A stretch of 15,179 nucleotides of DNA from an uncultured Massilia sp. GTDB taxonomy: Bacteria; Pseudomonadota; Gammaproteobacteria; Burkholderiales; Burkholderiaceae. Position numbers and translations under genes: made by a program. The stretch is taken from positions 1-15,179 of the forward strand of contig CAMLMV010000083.1 in assembly GCA_946481275.1 (NCBI GenBank), in the 5' to 3' direction. Of this stretch, positions 7,192-13,627 are shown one piece after another. Below the pieces are notes generated by a model. The model ran no database searches. It had not been told where the DNA came from and saw only the letters and a list, made by a program, of their open reading frames with translations. Within the stretch, counting starts at the first letter, position 1. Every line of letters starts with the position of its first letter.

Positions 7192-8406
7192 ATGAGACTG
7201 GTCGAACCTATTCTCGCTTACCAATCCGAGCTCGAAACGATCCGGCGCGACATCCACGCCCATCCCGAACTCTGCTACGAAGAACAACGCACGGCCGACG
7301 TGGTGGCCGCGCGCCTCACCGAATGGGGCATCCCCATCGTCCGCGGGCTGGGCGTGACGGGTGTCGTCGGCATCATCAAGAACGGCACCTCGGACCGCGC
7401 CATCGGGCTGCGTGCCGACATGGACGCCCTGCCGATGCAGGAACTCAACACATTTGATCACGCGTCGCGCCACGCCGGCAAGATGCATGCTTGTGGTCAT
7501 GACGGGCACACAACGATGCTGTTGGGTGCAGCCCACTATCTGTCGCAGAACCGCAACTTCGACGGTACCGTGTACCTGATCTTCCAGCCGGCCGAAGAAG
7601 GCGGCGCCGGCGCGCGCCGCATGATGGACGACGGTTTGTTCGAACGTTTTCCGATGGAAGCCGTGTACGGCATGCACAACTGGCCGGGCATCAAGGCGGG
7701 CAGCTTCGGCGTCGTCGCGGGGCCGATGATGGCATCCAGTAACGAGTTCCGCGTCGTCGTCAAAGGCAAGGGCGCGCACGCCGCGCAACCGCACCGCGGC
7801 ATCGATCCGGTGATGGTCGCCGTGCAGATCGCGCAAGCCTGGCAGACGATCATCTCGCGCGAAAAGAACCCGCTCGATACGGCCGTGCTGTCGATCACGC
7901 AGATCCACGCCGGCAGCGCCACCAACGTCATCCCGGACGAAGCCGTCATGATCGGCACCGTGCGCACGTTCTCCACAAGCGTGCTGGACCTGATCGAGCG
8001 GCGCATGAACGAGATCGCGAACGGCCTCGCGGCCAGCTTCGGCGCCACCGTCGATTTCTCGTTCAAGCGCAACTACCCGCCCCTCATCAACCATCCGGAA
8101 CAGACGGCGTTCGCCATCGAAGCGATGCGCGCCGTGGTGGGTGCGGAGAATGTCGACACGAACGTCGAACCGACGATGGGTGCCGAGGACTTCGCGTTCA
8201 TGCTGCAGGAAAAACCGGGCTGCTATGTCTTCATCGGCAACGGCGACGGCGATCATCGAAGCCGCGGCCACGGCCTCGGACCGTGCCAGCTGCACAACGG
8301 CAGCTACGACTTCAACGACCACCTGCTGCCGATCGGCGCCAGCTTCTGGGCGCGACTGGTCGAGATGAGCCTTACAGCCCCAGCTCCTTCAACACGGCTT
8401 CCTTGA
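7192..8406 (+). CDS. M20 family amidohydrolase (aminoacylase/hippurate hydrolase type)
   Basis: A 404-aa M20D metallo-amidohydrolase that hydrolyses N-acyl amino acids, hippurate-like or auxin-conjugate-like substrates in the cytoplasm; the exact substrate is not readable. Visible motifs are RRDIHAHPELCYEE (18-31), GLRADMDALP (72-81), HACGHDGHTTMLLGAA (99-114), FQPAEEGGAGA (131-141), MHNWPG (161-166), the dimerisation-domain segment GKGAHAAQPHRG (192-203) and MGAEDFAFML. By analogy with plant ILL2, the metal ligands should be Cys101, His103, Glu136, His162 and His368 in the C-terminal LHNGSYDFND. The ATG at 7192 is chosen because GGAGAG (7181-7186) sits 5 nt upstream. It is divergent from the molybdenum oxidoreductase. 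Its last 35 nt overlap the 3' end of the ABC ATPase gene on the other strand. Confidence 0.92.
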   Translation: MRLVEPILAYQSELETIRRDIHAHPELCYEEQRTADVVAARLTEWGIPIVRGLGVTGVVGIIKNGTSDRAIGLRADMDALPMQELNTFDHASRHAGKMHACGHDGHTTMLLGAAHYLSQNRNFDGTVYLIFQPAEEGGAGARRMMDDGLFERFPMEAVYGMHNWPGIKAGSFGVVAGPMMASSNEFRVVVKGKGAHAAQPHRGIDPVMVAVQIAQAWQTIISREKNPLDTAVLSITQIHAGSATNVIPDEAVMIGTVRTFSTSVLDLIERRMNEIANGLAASFGATVDFSFKRNYPPLINHPEQTAFAIEAMRAVVGAENVDTNVEPTMGAEDFAFMLQEKPGCYVFIGNGDGDHRSRGHGLGPCQLHNGSYDFNDHLLPIGASFWARLVEMSLTAPAPSTRLP

Positions 8407-9136
8407 GGTCCTGCGCTTCGGGGCTGGACATCTTGCGCGGATGCGGGATGTTCACCTCGAAGGTGGCCTGGATCGTCGTGGGCCGCGGCGACAGCACGAC
8501 GATGCGGTCCGCCAGGTGCACGGCTTCCTCGACGTCGTGCGTGATCAGCAGGACCGTGTGGCGCTCCTCCTCCAGGATGCGCAGCAGTTCCATGCGCATC
8601 TTGAGGTTCATGAGCGCGTCGAGCGCGGAGAACGGCTCGTCCATGTAGAGGATCTCGGGCTTCATCACGAGCGCCCGCGCGATCTCCACGCGTTTCAGCA
8701 TGCCGCCGGACAGTTCGTGCGGATAGCTTTTTTCGAAACCTTTCAATCCCACCATCGCCGTGTAGTGGTCGGCGAGTTCCGCCTTCTCGGCCTCGCTGAT
8801 GCCGTCCAGGCCGAACATCAGGTTCTGCTGCACCGTGAGCCACGGGAACACGGAACCGTGCTGGGAAATGAGGATGCCCTTCGGGCTCGGACCGTGCCGC
8901 ACCTGGCCGTCGATCAGGACGCGGCCTTCGTCCGGTTGATCGAAGCCGCACAGCATCTTCATCAACGTCGATTTGCCGCAGCCGGACGGACCGACGATGG
9001 CGACGAATTCGCCGTCGCGGATCGTGAGGCTGATGCCGCCGACGACCGGCAGCGTGCCCTTGCGCGTGTCGAAGCTTCTGCGGATGTCGTCGACGACGAT
9101 CTTGTCCGCGACCTTGTAGTTCACCTTAGCGTCCAT
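8372..9136 (-). CDS. ABC transporter ATP-binding protein, nitrate/sulfonate/taurine type
   Basis: A 254-aa ATPase of the NrtD/SsuB/TauB class, the energising subunit of an importer at the cytoplasmic membrane face. It has Walker A GPSGCGKST (49-57), Q-loop Gln92 in SQHGSVFPWLTV, signature LSGGM (142-146), Walker B ILYMDEP (162-168) with catalytic Glu167, D-loop SALD (170-173) and switch His200 in LITHD. The signature continues LKRVEIARAL, where LSGGMxQR is more usual; this is a modest oddity. The ATG lies inside the permease's last codons (11-nt overlap, 9126-9136), with AAGGTGG 5 nt upstream, so translation is coupled. It is the last gene of the five-gene operon. No terminator can be seen, because the gene runs tail to tail into the amidohydrolase with a 35-nt overlap. 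Confidence 0.93.
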   Translation of the reverse strand: MDAKVNYKVADKIVVDDIRRSFDTRKGTLPVVGGISLTIRDGEFVAIVGPSGCGKSTLMKMLCGFDQPDEGRVLIDGQVRHGPSPKGILISQHGSVFPWLTVQQNLMFGLDGISEAEKAELADHYTAMVGLKGFEKSYPHELSGGMLKRVEIARALVMKPEILYMDEPFSALDALMNLKMRMELLRILEEERHTVLLITHDVEEAVHLADRIVVLSPRPTTIQATFEVNIPHPRKMSSPEAQDLKEAVLKELGL

Positions 9137-9905
9137 AACGCCACCTTACCGATTTGAGACGTTCCAGGAGACGGGTGATCCCGTCCAGCATGAGACCGAT
9201 GATGCCGATGATGATCATGGCGGCGATGACCAGGTCGTAGCGGTTGCCCGCGTTGCGCGAATCCATGATCAGGTAGCCGAGGCCCGAGCGCAGCGCGATC
9301 ATTTCCGCCGCCACGACGACCAGCCACGCGACACCCAGCGTGATGCGCATGCCCACGATGATCTCGGGCAGCACGGCGGGGATGATCACCTGGCGATACA
9401 GCTTGGCGCGCGAGACGCCGAAGTTCTCCGCCGCGCGCAGGTAGCGCCGTTCGATCGTGTGCACGCCGGCCGCGGTCTGCACGATCATCGGGAACACGGA
9501 TGCAATGAAGATCAGGAAGATCGGCGACGCGTTACCCACGCCGAACCACAGGATCGCGAGCGGGATCCACGCGATCGGAGAGATCGGACGCAGCAGCTGG
9601 AACAGCGGATTCAGCGTGACCCAGGCCCCCTCCATGCGGCCGATCCAGAGGCCCAGCGGAATGGCGACGGCGATCGCCAGCAAAAAGCCGGTACCGACGC
9701 GCATCAGCGAGGAGCCGATGTGGTCCCACAGCGTACCGTCCTGCACGAGTTCCCACGTGCCCGTGACGACCTGCCCCGGCGTCGGGAAGATCGCGCTGTT
9801 GGTCTGGACGACGATGACCCACCAGACCGCGATCAGCAATGCCAGCACGATGGCAGGTGCGATGATCCGCGCCCGCTTCCGTGCAAAAAAACTCTTCTTT
9901 TTCAC
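9126..9905 (-). CDS. ABC transporter permease, nitrate/sulfonate/taurine type
   Basis: A 259-aa inner-membrane permease of the NrtB/SsuC/TauC class (BPD_transp_1), expected to act as a homodimer with the ATPase encoded next. A basic N terminus (KKKSFFARKRAR) leads into a first membrane segment at about 13-33, with about five more following. The LRPISPIAWIPLAILWFG segment (105-122) is characteristic of this subfamily. The EAA loop that contacts the ATPase is AAENFGVSRAKLYRQVIIP at about 158-176. The start is taken as GTG at 9905: GGGAGA lies 9 nt upstream, protein length then matches the family, and the stretch further upstream belongs to the cupredoxin gene. It is 17 nt after the cupredoxin stop codon and overlaps the ATPase gene by 11 nt. 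The transported substrate is unknown. Confidence 0.92.
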   Translation of the reverse strand: MKKKSFFARKRARIIAPAIVLALLIAVWWVIVVQTNSAIFPTPGQVVTGTWELVQDGTLWDHIGSSLMRVGTGFLLAIAVAIPLGLWIGRMEGAWVTLNPLFQLLRPISPIAWIPLAILWFGVGNASPIFLIFIASVFPMIVQTAAGVHTIERRYLRAAENFGVSRAKLYRQVIIPAVLPEIIVGMRITLGVAWLVVVAAEMIALRSGLGYLIMDSRNAGNRYDLVIAAMIIIGIIGLMLDGITRLLERLKSVRWRYGR

Positions 9906-9922
9906 AGCGTCTTGTCTCCCTC

Positions 9923-10351
9923 TTATGGTTGCATCCAATGTCGTGTGCGCCACACAAGCCGGCGCCAGCCCGCATCGGGCGCCGGATCGACGACGATGCG
10001 CATCTGCCCGCTCGCGTGCGCCGTGCATTCGAATTGCACATCCCCCGCGACGCCGAACGGCATCCTGAAACTCTGCCCCGGCATGATCAGGACGGGGCCG
10101 AACGTCTGCGGCACGTTGTCGAGATTCTTCAGTACGAGGATGTCCTTCACGCCCAGCGTGAGCCGGATCGACGTCGGCAGGATCTCGACCTTGTCGCCCG
10201 ACGCGCGCCGCGCGTACGTCCCCGCGGGAATCTCGAACAGCTGCTCGCGCGAGCCGGCGGGGATCGGCGCATACATGGCCCACAGCGTGGCCCACAGCGC
10301 CGCGATGGCCAGCGCCGCCGCGGCCAGCATCGGGATGCGGGAACGTGTCAT
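9923..10351 (-). CDS. Membrane-anchored cupredoxin-like protein
   Basis: A 142-aa protein with one N-terminal membrane segment (about 7-28) and a periplasmic beta domain of cupredoxin type. The C-terminal copper loop is intact: FECTAHASGQM gives Cys109-x2-His112-x4-Met117, the exact plastocyanin spacing. The preceding strand, LKNLDNVPQTF, corresponds to the usual NxDxxxH segment. However, the position of the first His ligand is Gln82 (VPQTF where plastocyanin-like proteins have xPHxx). It may therefore bind copper with altered geometry, bind it transiently, or only keep the fold. The gene shares an ATGA overlap with the SCO gene upstream (10348-10351) and ends 17 nt before the permease, so it is part of the operon. 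A copper relay or accessory role for SCO and the transporter is inference. Confidence 0.82.
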   Translation of the reverse strand: MTRSRIPMLAAAALAIAALWATLWAMYAPIPAGSREQLFEIPAGTYARRASGDKVEILPTSIRLTLGVKDILVLKNLDNVPQTFGPVLIMPGQSFRMPFGVAGDVQFECTAHASGQMRIVVDPAPDAGWRRLVWRTRHWMQP

Positions 10352-10911
10352 TGATTCAGCAGGACGCGCACGTCGTGCACGACGTCATCCACCGCGCGGC
10401 CGTACGGACTCAATGCGCGCAGCTTGCCGGACCGGTCGATCAGGTAGACGAAGGACGAATGATTGAAACCGTAATTGGCACCGCTGCCCGTCCTGGTGGA
10501 CGTGACGCCGTATTCCTTGCGCACCTCGGCCAATTGCGCCGCAGGGCCGGTCGCGCCCACGAATGTCGGATCGAATGCCGTCAGATAGGCGCGCATGCGC
10601 TCCGCCGTGTCGCGCTCCGGATCGACGGTCACGTAGACGACCTGGAAGCCCTTGCCCTGCGCACCCAGCTTCGTTTTCACGGCCGCGAGTTCCGCAAGCG
10701 TCGTCGGGCAGACGGCCGGGCAGGATGTAAAGCCAAAACCCAGCGCCACGACCTTGCCGCGGTAATCGGACAGTTTAAGTGGCTTGCCGGTCGAACCCTG
10801 CAGCGTGAAATCGGGCGCCATGCGGGGCGGTGAGAATTCACCGGATTTCAAGGCGTCCGCGCTCGCGGCCAATGGCAAGGCAAACAGCAGTGCTGCGGCG
10901 AGGCGTTTCAT
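10348..10911 (-). CDS. SCO family copper chaperone / thiol-disulfide protein (SCO1/SenC/PrrC)
   Basis: A 187-aa thioredoxin-fold protein of the SCO1/SenC family, secreted to the periplasm by a signal peptide at about 1-18 (cleavage after ASA). The copper/redox site is complete: CPAVC (Cys64, Cys68) in FTSCPAVCPTTL, and the distal His151 in NYGFNHSSFVYLID. TVDPERDT (95-102) is also conserved. Family members deliver copper to the CuA site of cytochrome oxidase or reduce its cysteines, and some serve other cuproenzymes. Here no cox gene is nearby. Instead the gene is locked into an ABC transporter operon by ATGA overlaps at both ends (10908-10911 with the binding protein, 10348-10351 with the cupredoxin). 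That context suggests a dedicated partner other than the general oxidase, which is inference. Confidence 0.92.
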   Translation of the reverse strand: MKRLAAALLFALPLAASADALKSGEFSPPRMAPDFTLQGSTGKPLKLSDYRGKVVALGFGFTSCPAVCPTTLAELAAVKTKLGAQGKGFQVVYVTVDPERDTAERMRAYLTAFDPTFVGATGPAAQLAEVRKEYGVTSTRTGSGANYGFNHSSFVYLIDRSGKLRALSPYGRAVDDVVHDVRVLLNQ

Positions 10912-11945
10912 AGCGTGATCGTGACGGGGCGGACGGCCTTGAAGAAGCTCTCGTCCACGTACTGGTTGAACTGGATGGGCTTCTTCAGCGTGCCCGCATC
11001 CAGCGACATCTGCATCAATTCGTCGAATTCCTTCGGGATGATGCGCAGGTCGCCATACGTGACGCGGTCGCTCGGATTCGTCATCACGAATTTCAGGATC
11101 TTCGGATCCTGGTTGAAGTATTTCTTGGTCGCGGCAATCGCGATGGCGCGGTCGCGGTGCGCGGCATCCGCATCCATCCAGCTGCCGGCCGCCTGGACGT
11201 AATTGACGAGGTCCTGCACGGCGGCGCGGTTATTCGCGATCAGGTCTTCACGCACGGTGAGCACGCAGCAGATGTAATTCGGCCATTCGTTGCGCGTCAT
11301 GCGCAGCGGGGTCGCGTAACCGGCCATCTGGGCGGAAGCGCCGAACGGCTCGCCCGTGCAATAGGCATCGATGGCTTTCGCATACAGGGCGGCCGGCATG
11401 TCCGGCGGGGGCATCTCGACCAGTTCGACGTCCTTGATGCTCATGCCCTCTGCCGCCAGCATCTTGCGCAGGAAGAGCAGGTCGACGGCGAAACGGCTCG
11501 GAATGGCGACGCGCTTGCCCTGCAGGTCGCGGAATTTTTTGTAGCCGGCATCCGTGCGCACCATGATGACGGCGCCGGAACGGTGGCCCAGCGACACGAC
11601 CTTGACGGGGATATTGCTGGACACGAGGTCCATGACCATTGGCGCCAGCACGTAGGCCGCCTGGATACGGCCCGACATCAGCGATTCCTTCAGTTCGGGG
11701 AAGCCGCTGTATTTGCTGTACTCGAAGCCGAGCGGGTTCGCCGGCTTGGTTGCGGCGATCTCGGCCTCTTTTGCGGCACACGCGACGGGCAGGGTCAGGT
11801 TGCACGTCACCGGCAAGCCGCCGACCACCAACGATGCGCTTTTCTTCTCCGACGAACACGCCGTGAGAAAGGATGGCAAAGCCATTGCCGACGCCAGTTT
11901 CAACAGCTGCCGCCGCGTGCGGAAGCTGCTTTCCAGATTATCCAT
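10908..11945 (-). CDS. ABC transporter substrate-binding lipoprotein, NrtA/SsuA-like, Tat-type signal
   Basis: A 345-aa periplasmic binding protein of the NMT1/NrtA-like class. The signal has a twin-arginine motif TRRQLLK (10-16) and then a lipobox LTAC with Cys30, so it is probably a Tat-exported lipoprotein. Family hallmarks are SGRIQAAYVLAPMVMDL (91-107), DLQGKRVAIP (140-149) and CTGEPFGASAQM (196-207), close to the NrtA GEPW region. The mature part has Cys48, Cys56, Cys196 and the pair Cys226-Cys227, many for a binding protein, and several Met. AGGGG lies 5-6 nt before the ATG. It heads a five-gene operon with its own promoter (11996-12023) and an operator-like palindrome in the leader. 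Database naming as a nitrate or taurine binding protein would rest on fold alone; the SCO and cupredoxin genes that follow argue for another ligand, perhaps a copper or sulfur compound (inference). Confidence 0.9.
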   Translation of the reverse strand: MDNLESSFRTRRQLLKLASAMALPSFLTACSSEKKSASLVVGGLPVTCNLTLPVACAAKEAEIAATKPANPLGFEYSKYSGFPELKESLMSGRIQAAYVLAPMVMDLVSSNIPVKVVSLGHRSGAVIMVRTDAGYKKFRDLQGKRVAIPSRFAVDLLFLRKMLAAEGMSIKDVELVEMPPPDMPAALYAKAIDAYCTGEPFGASAQMAGYATPLRMTRNEWPNYICCVLTVREDLIANNRAAVQDLVNYVQAAGSWMDADAAHRDRAIAIAATKKYFNQDPKILKFVMTNPSDRVTYGDLRIIPKEFDELMQMSLDAGTLKKPIQFNQYVDESFFKAVRPVTITL

Positions 11946-11967
11946 GCCGCCCCTGTCCTCTCCGTGG

Positions 11968-11985
11968 ATTACGTAACGACGTAAT
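11968..11985 (-). promoter_or_regulatory. Operator-like palindrome in the ABC-SCO operon leader
   Basis: ATTACG (11968-11973) and CGTAAT (11980-11985) form a 6-bp inverted repeat with a 6-nt spacer. The same stretch also holds the direct repeat ACGTAA (11971-11976 and 11979-11984). It lies just downstream of the expected transcription start and about 23 nt before the start codon, a place where a repressor would block transcription. Regulator identity is unknown. Confidence 0.45.
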
Positions 11986-11995
11986 ACCTCTGAGA

Positions 11996-12023
11996 ATTAT
12001 ACGGACTTGTATTGATAGCGCAA
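11996..12023 (-). promoter_or_regulatory. Sigma70-type promoter of the ABC-SCO-cupredoxin operon
   Basis: On the minus strand, TTGCGC (12018-12023, four of six to TTGACA) is followed after 16 nt by a perfect TATAAT (11996-12001). Transcription should start near 11989, giving a leader of about 44 nt. The promoter sits in the 81-bp gap after the dehydrogenase gene, so the operon can be expressed independently of it. Confidence 0.65.
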
Positions 12024-12026
12024 ACG

Positions 12027-12926
12027 TTATGGCATTTTGTCTGGTCCGCTGCCCAGCCGCTTGCCGGGATTCATCCGCTCCAGCGCGATGAGGCCGGCCG
12101 CATGGTCGGCGGACGGGATGTCGCCCGCGATGCTGTCGAACTGCCGCGTCACCAGTTCCGTCACGGGCAAGGTGACGCCGGCGTTGCTGGCTGCCGCCAG
12201 GATATTGCGCTGGTCCTTCAACTGCGTCTTGACCTGGCCGCCGGGCATGAAATTCCGCTCCAGCATGCGCTGGCCATGCACTTCCAGTACGCGGCTGCCG
12301 GCAAAGCCGCCGCGGATCGCCTCGCGCACGGCAGCCGGATCGGCACCGGCCGCTTCCGCCAGCAGCAGCGCTTCCGCGACAACGTTGATCGTCGCGCCGA
12401 CGATCAACTGGTTGCACAGCTTGGCCACCTGGCCGCTGCCGACGGGACCGACGGCTTTCGGCGAGCCCATCACGCGCAGTACGGGCTCGGCCTGGGCATA
12501 GTCGGCCGCGTCGGCGCCGGCCATGATCGCGAGCTGCCCCGCTTCCGCGCCGCCCACGCCGCCGGACACGGGCGCATCGACGAAACGGCAGCCGGCCTGG
12601 CGCAGGCGCGCGGCGAAATTCACGGCTTCGTCCTGGCGCGTGGAGCTCATGTCGATCCACAGCATGCCTTGAGTAAGTGCCGGCAGGGCATCGTCGATGA
12701 CCTGGCCGACGATCGGCCCCGCTTCCAGGATCGAGATCACGATGTCGGCACCGCGCACGGCATCCATCAGGTCGGCATGCGGTTGGGCCCCCGTATCGCG
12801 CAGCGCCTCGGCCTTGGCGGCCGTGCGGTTCCACACGCGCAGGGGATAGCCGGCCTGCGCCAGCCGGGTCGCCATCGGCTTGCCCATCAGGCCGATGCCG
12901 AGAAATGCCACGGTCGGTAACGTCAT
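12027..12926 (-). CDS. NAD(P)-dependent beta-hydroxyacid dehydrogenase (3-hydroxyisobutyrate dehydrogenase family)
   Basis: A 299-aa cytosolic oxidoreductase of the family that includes 3-hydroxyisobutyrate dehydrogenase (MmsB) and tartronate semialdehyde reductase (GarR/GlxR). The Rossmann motif is GIGLMG with Gly10, Gly12 and Gly15. VWNRT (31-35) follows strand beta2, and Asn33-Arg34 suggest a preference for NADP. The substrate motif DAPVSGG is at 117-123, and the catalytic lysine is Lys169 in GSGQVAKLCNQ (163-173). Full length for the family. The start at 12926 is chosen because GAGG lies 5 nt upstream; ATGs at 12980 and 12947 have no such site. Which hydroxyacid is used cannot be told from the sequence. 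It is followed by the separate ABC-SCO operon on the same strand, with no terminator visible between them. Confidence 0.9.
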   Translation of the reverse strand: MTLPTVAFLGIGLMGKPMATRLAQAGYPLRVWNRTAAKAEALRDTGAQPHADLMDAVRGADIVISILEAGPIVGQVIDDALPALTQGMLWIDMSSTRQDEAVNFAARLRQAGCRFVDAPVSGGVGGAEAGQLAIMAGADAADYAQAEPVLRVMGSPKAVGPVGSGQVAKLCNQLIVGATINVVAEALLLAEAAGADPAAVREAIRGGFAGSRVLEVHGQRMLERNFMPGGQVKTQLKDQRNILAAASNAGVTLPVTELVTRQFDSIAGDIPSADHAAGLIALERMNPGKRLGSGPDKMP

Positions 12927-12954
12927 TGCGTCCTCTCGATTATCCATTGACCAT

Positions 12955-12965
12955 ATTGTAACAAT
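12955..12965 (-). promoter_or_regulatory. -10 box and palindrome before the dehydrogenase gene
   Basis: ATTGT-A-ACAAT (12955-12965) is an 11-bp palindrome. Its minus-strand reading contains TACAAT (complement of 12955-12960), a plausible -10 box 29 nt before the start codon. No clear -35 is seen. The overlap of palindrome and -10 suggests possible repression, but this is weak evidence. Confidence 0.35.
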
Positions 12966-12999
12966 TAGCAGGTCGACCACGCCCTTCCAACGACCTAGC

Positions 13000-13037
13000 T
13001 ACAATAGCGGTTTGGCCGTGACTGTTGCTTGCACGGC
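13000..13037 (+). promoter_or_regulatory. Possible -10 box and leader hairpin of the pagL-like gene
   Basis: GCTACAAT with the -10 hexamer TACAAT at 13000-13005 matches the element before the amidohydrolase. No good -35 is visible (CCACGC at 17 nt). The predicted leader then contains GCCGTG (13015-13020) and CACGGC (13032-13037), a 6-bp hairpin with an 11-nt loop near the 5' end of the mRNA, which could stabilise the transcript. Confidence 0.4.
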
Positions 13038-13066
13038 TCCCATTCACAGCAAAGGCAATGTTCTCC

Positions 13067-13615
13067 ATGAAAAAAATGATGCGTTCCGTGGCCGCCGTGG
13101 CCGCGTTGTCGGCCGCAGCGGCGGGCCATGCCGCCGACGGTTATTTCGATTCGTCGTCGGTGGAAGCCGGCGGCGGCGAACACGTGCAGGTCGTCCGTCT
13201 CGCGGTCCAGAAAGACTGGAACAAGAACTGGCTGCCGACCAGCGGCTACCACCTGAACGGCTACTGGGACGCGAACGTCGCCTACTGGCGCGCCAACCAG
13301 TGGCTCGACCAGCAGGGCAACACGAAGGACCTGGCCGTCGTCGGCATCACGCCGGTGTTCCGCTGGGAAGCCGACAACAAGCTGGGCTTCTATGCCGACG
13401 CCGGCATCGGCGCAGCCGTCTTCTCGAGCGTGTACCGCAACACGCACCGCCAGCTGTCGACCGCGTTCGAATTCGCCGACCACGTGGGCGTCGGCTACGT
13501 CTTCGCCAATAAATGGGAACTGGGCGCGCGCCTGCAGCACTACTCGAACGGCGGCATCAAGAAACCGAACGGCGGCGTGAACCTGCTGCTGCTGAAGGCG
13601 GCCTACCACTACTGA
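13067..13615 (+). CDS. pagL: PagL-like lipid A 3-O-deacylase (outer membrane)
   Basis: A 182-aa outer-membrane beta-barrel of the PagL/acyloxyacyl hydrolase family, which removes the 3-O acyl chain of lipid A and alters envelope recognition and permeability. A signal peptide (MKKMMRSVAAV to GHA, residues 1-22) precedes a mature part of alternating beta strands. The C-terminal signature HYSNGGIKKPNGGVN (158-172) carries the catalytic pair His158 and Ser160, and the protein ends in an aromatic residue, as barrel proteins do. The acidic member of the P. aeruginosa triad (Glu, 12 residues after Ser) is Asn172 here. The start at 13067 gives the best signal peptide; an ATG at 13058 is only 2 nt from AAAGG, while 13067 has about 11 nt spacing, so the start is not certain. 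The MFS gene follows 44 nt later, possibly on the same transcript. Confidence 0.85.
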   Translation: MKKMMRSVAAVAALSAAAAGHAADGYFDSSSVEAGGGEHVQVVRLAVQKDWNKNWLPTSGYHLNGYWDANVAYWRANQWLDQQGNTKDLAVVGITPVFRWEADNKLGFYADAGIGAAVFSSVYRNTHRQLSTAFEFADHVGVGYVFANKWELGARLQHYSNGGIKKPNGGVNLLLLKAAYHY

Positions 13616-13627
13616 CCTGGTTGCGAC

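Noticed and set aside
9906..10295. A longer permease frame starting inside the cupredoxin gene
   Set aside because: The upstream part lies entirely in the cupredoxin coding sequence in another frame. GTG at 9905 with an upstream GGGAGA gives the normal family length.
8372..11945. Simple annotation of the operon as a nitrate or taurine importer
   Set aside because: Only the fold class of the ABC subunits supports it. No assimilatory nitrate reductase, taurine dioxygenase or sulfonatase gene is adjacent, and the intercalated SCO and cupredoxin genes are not part of those systems.
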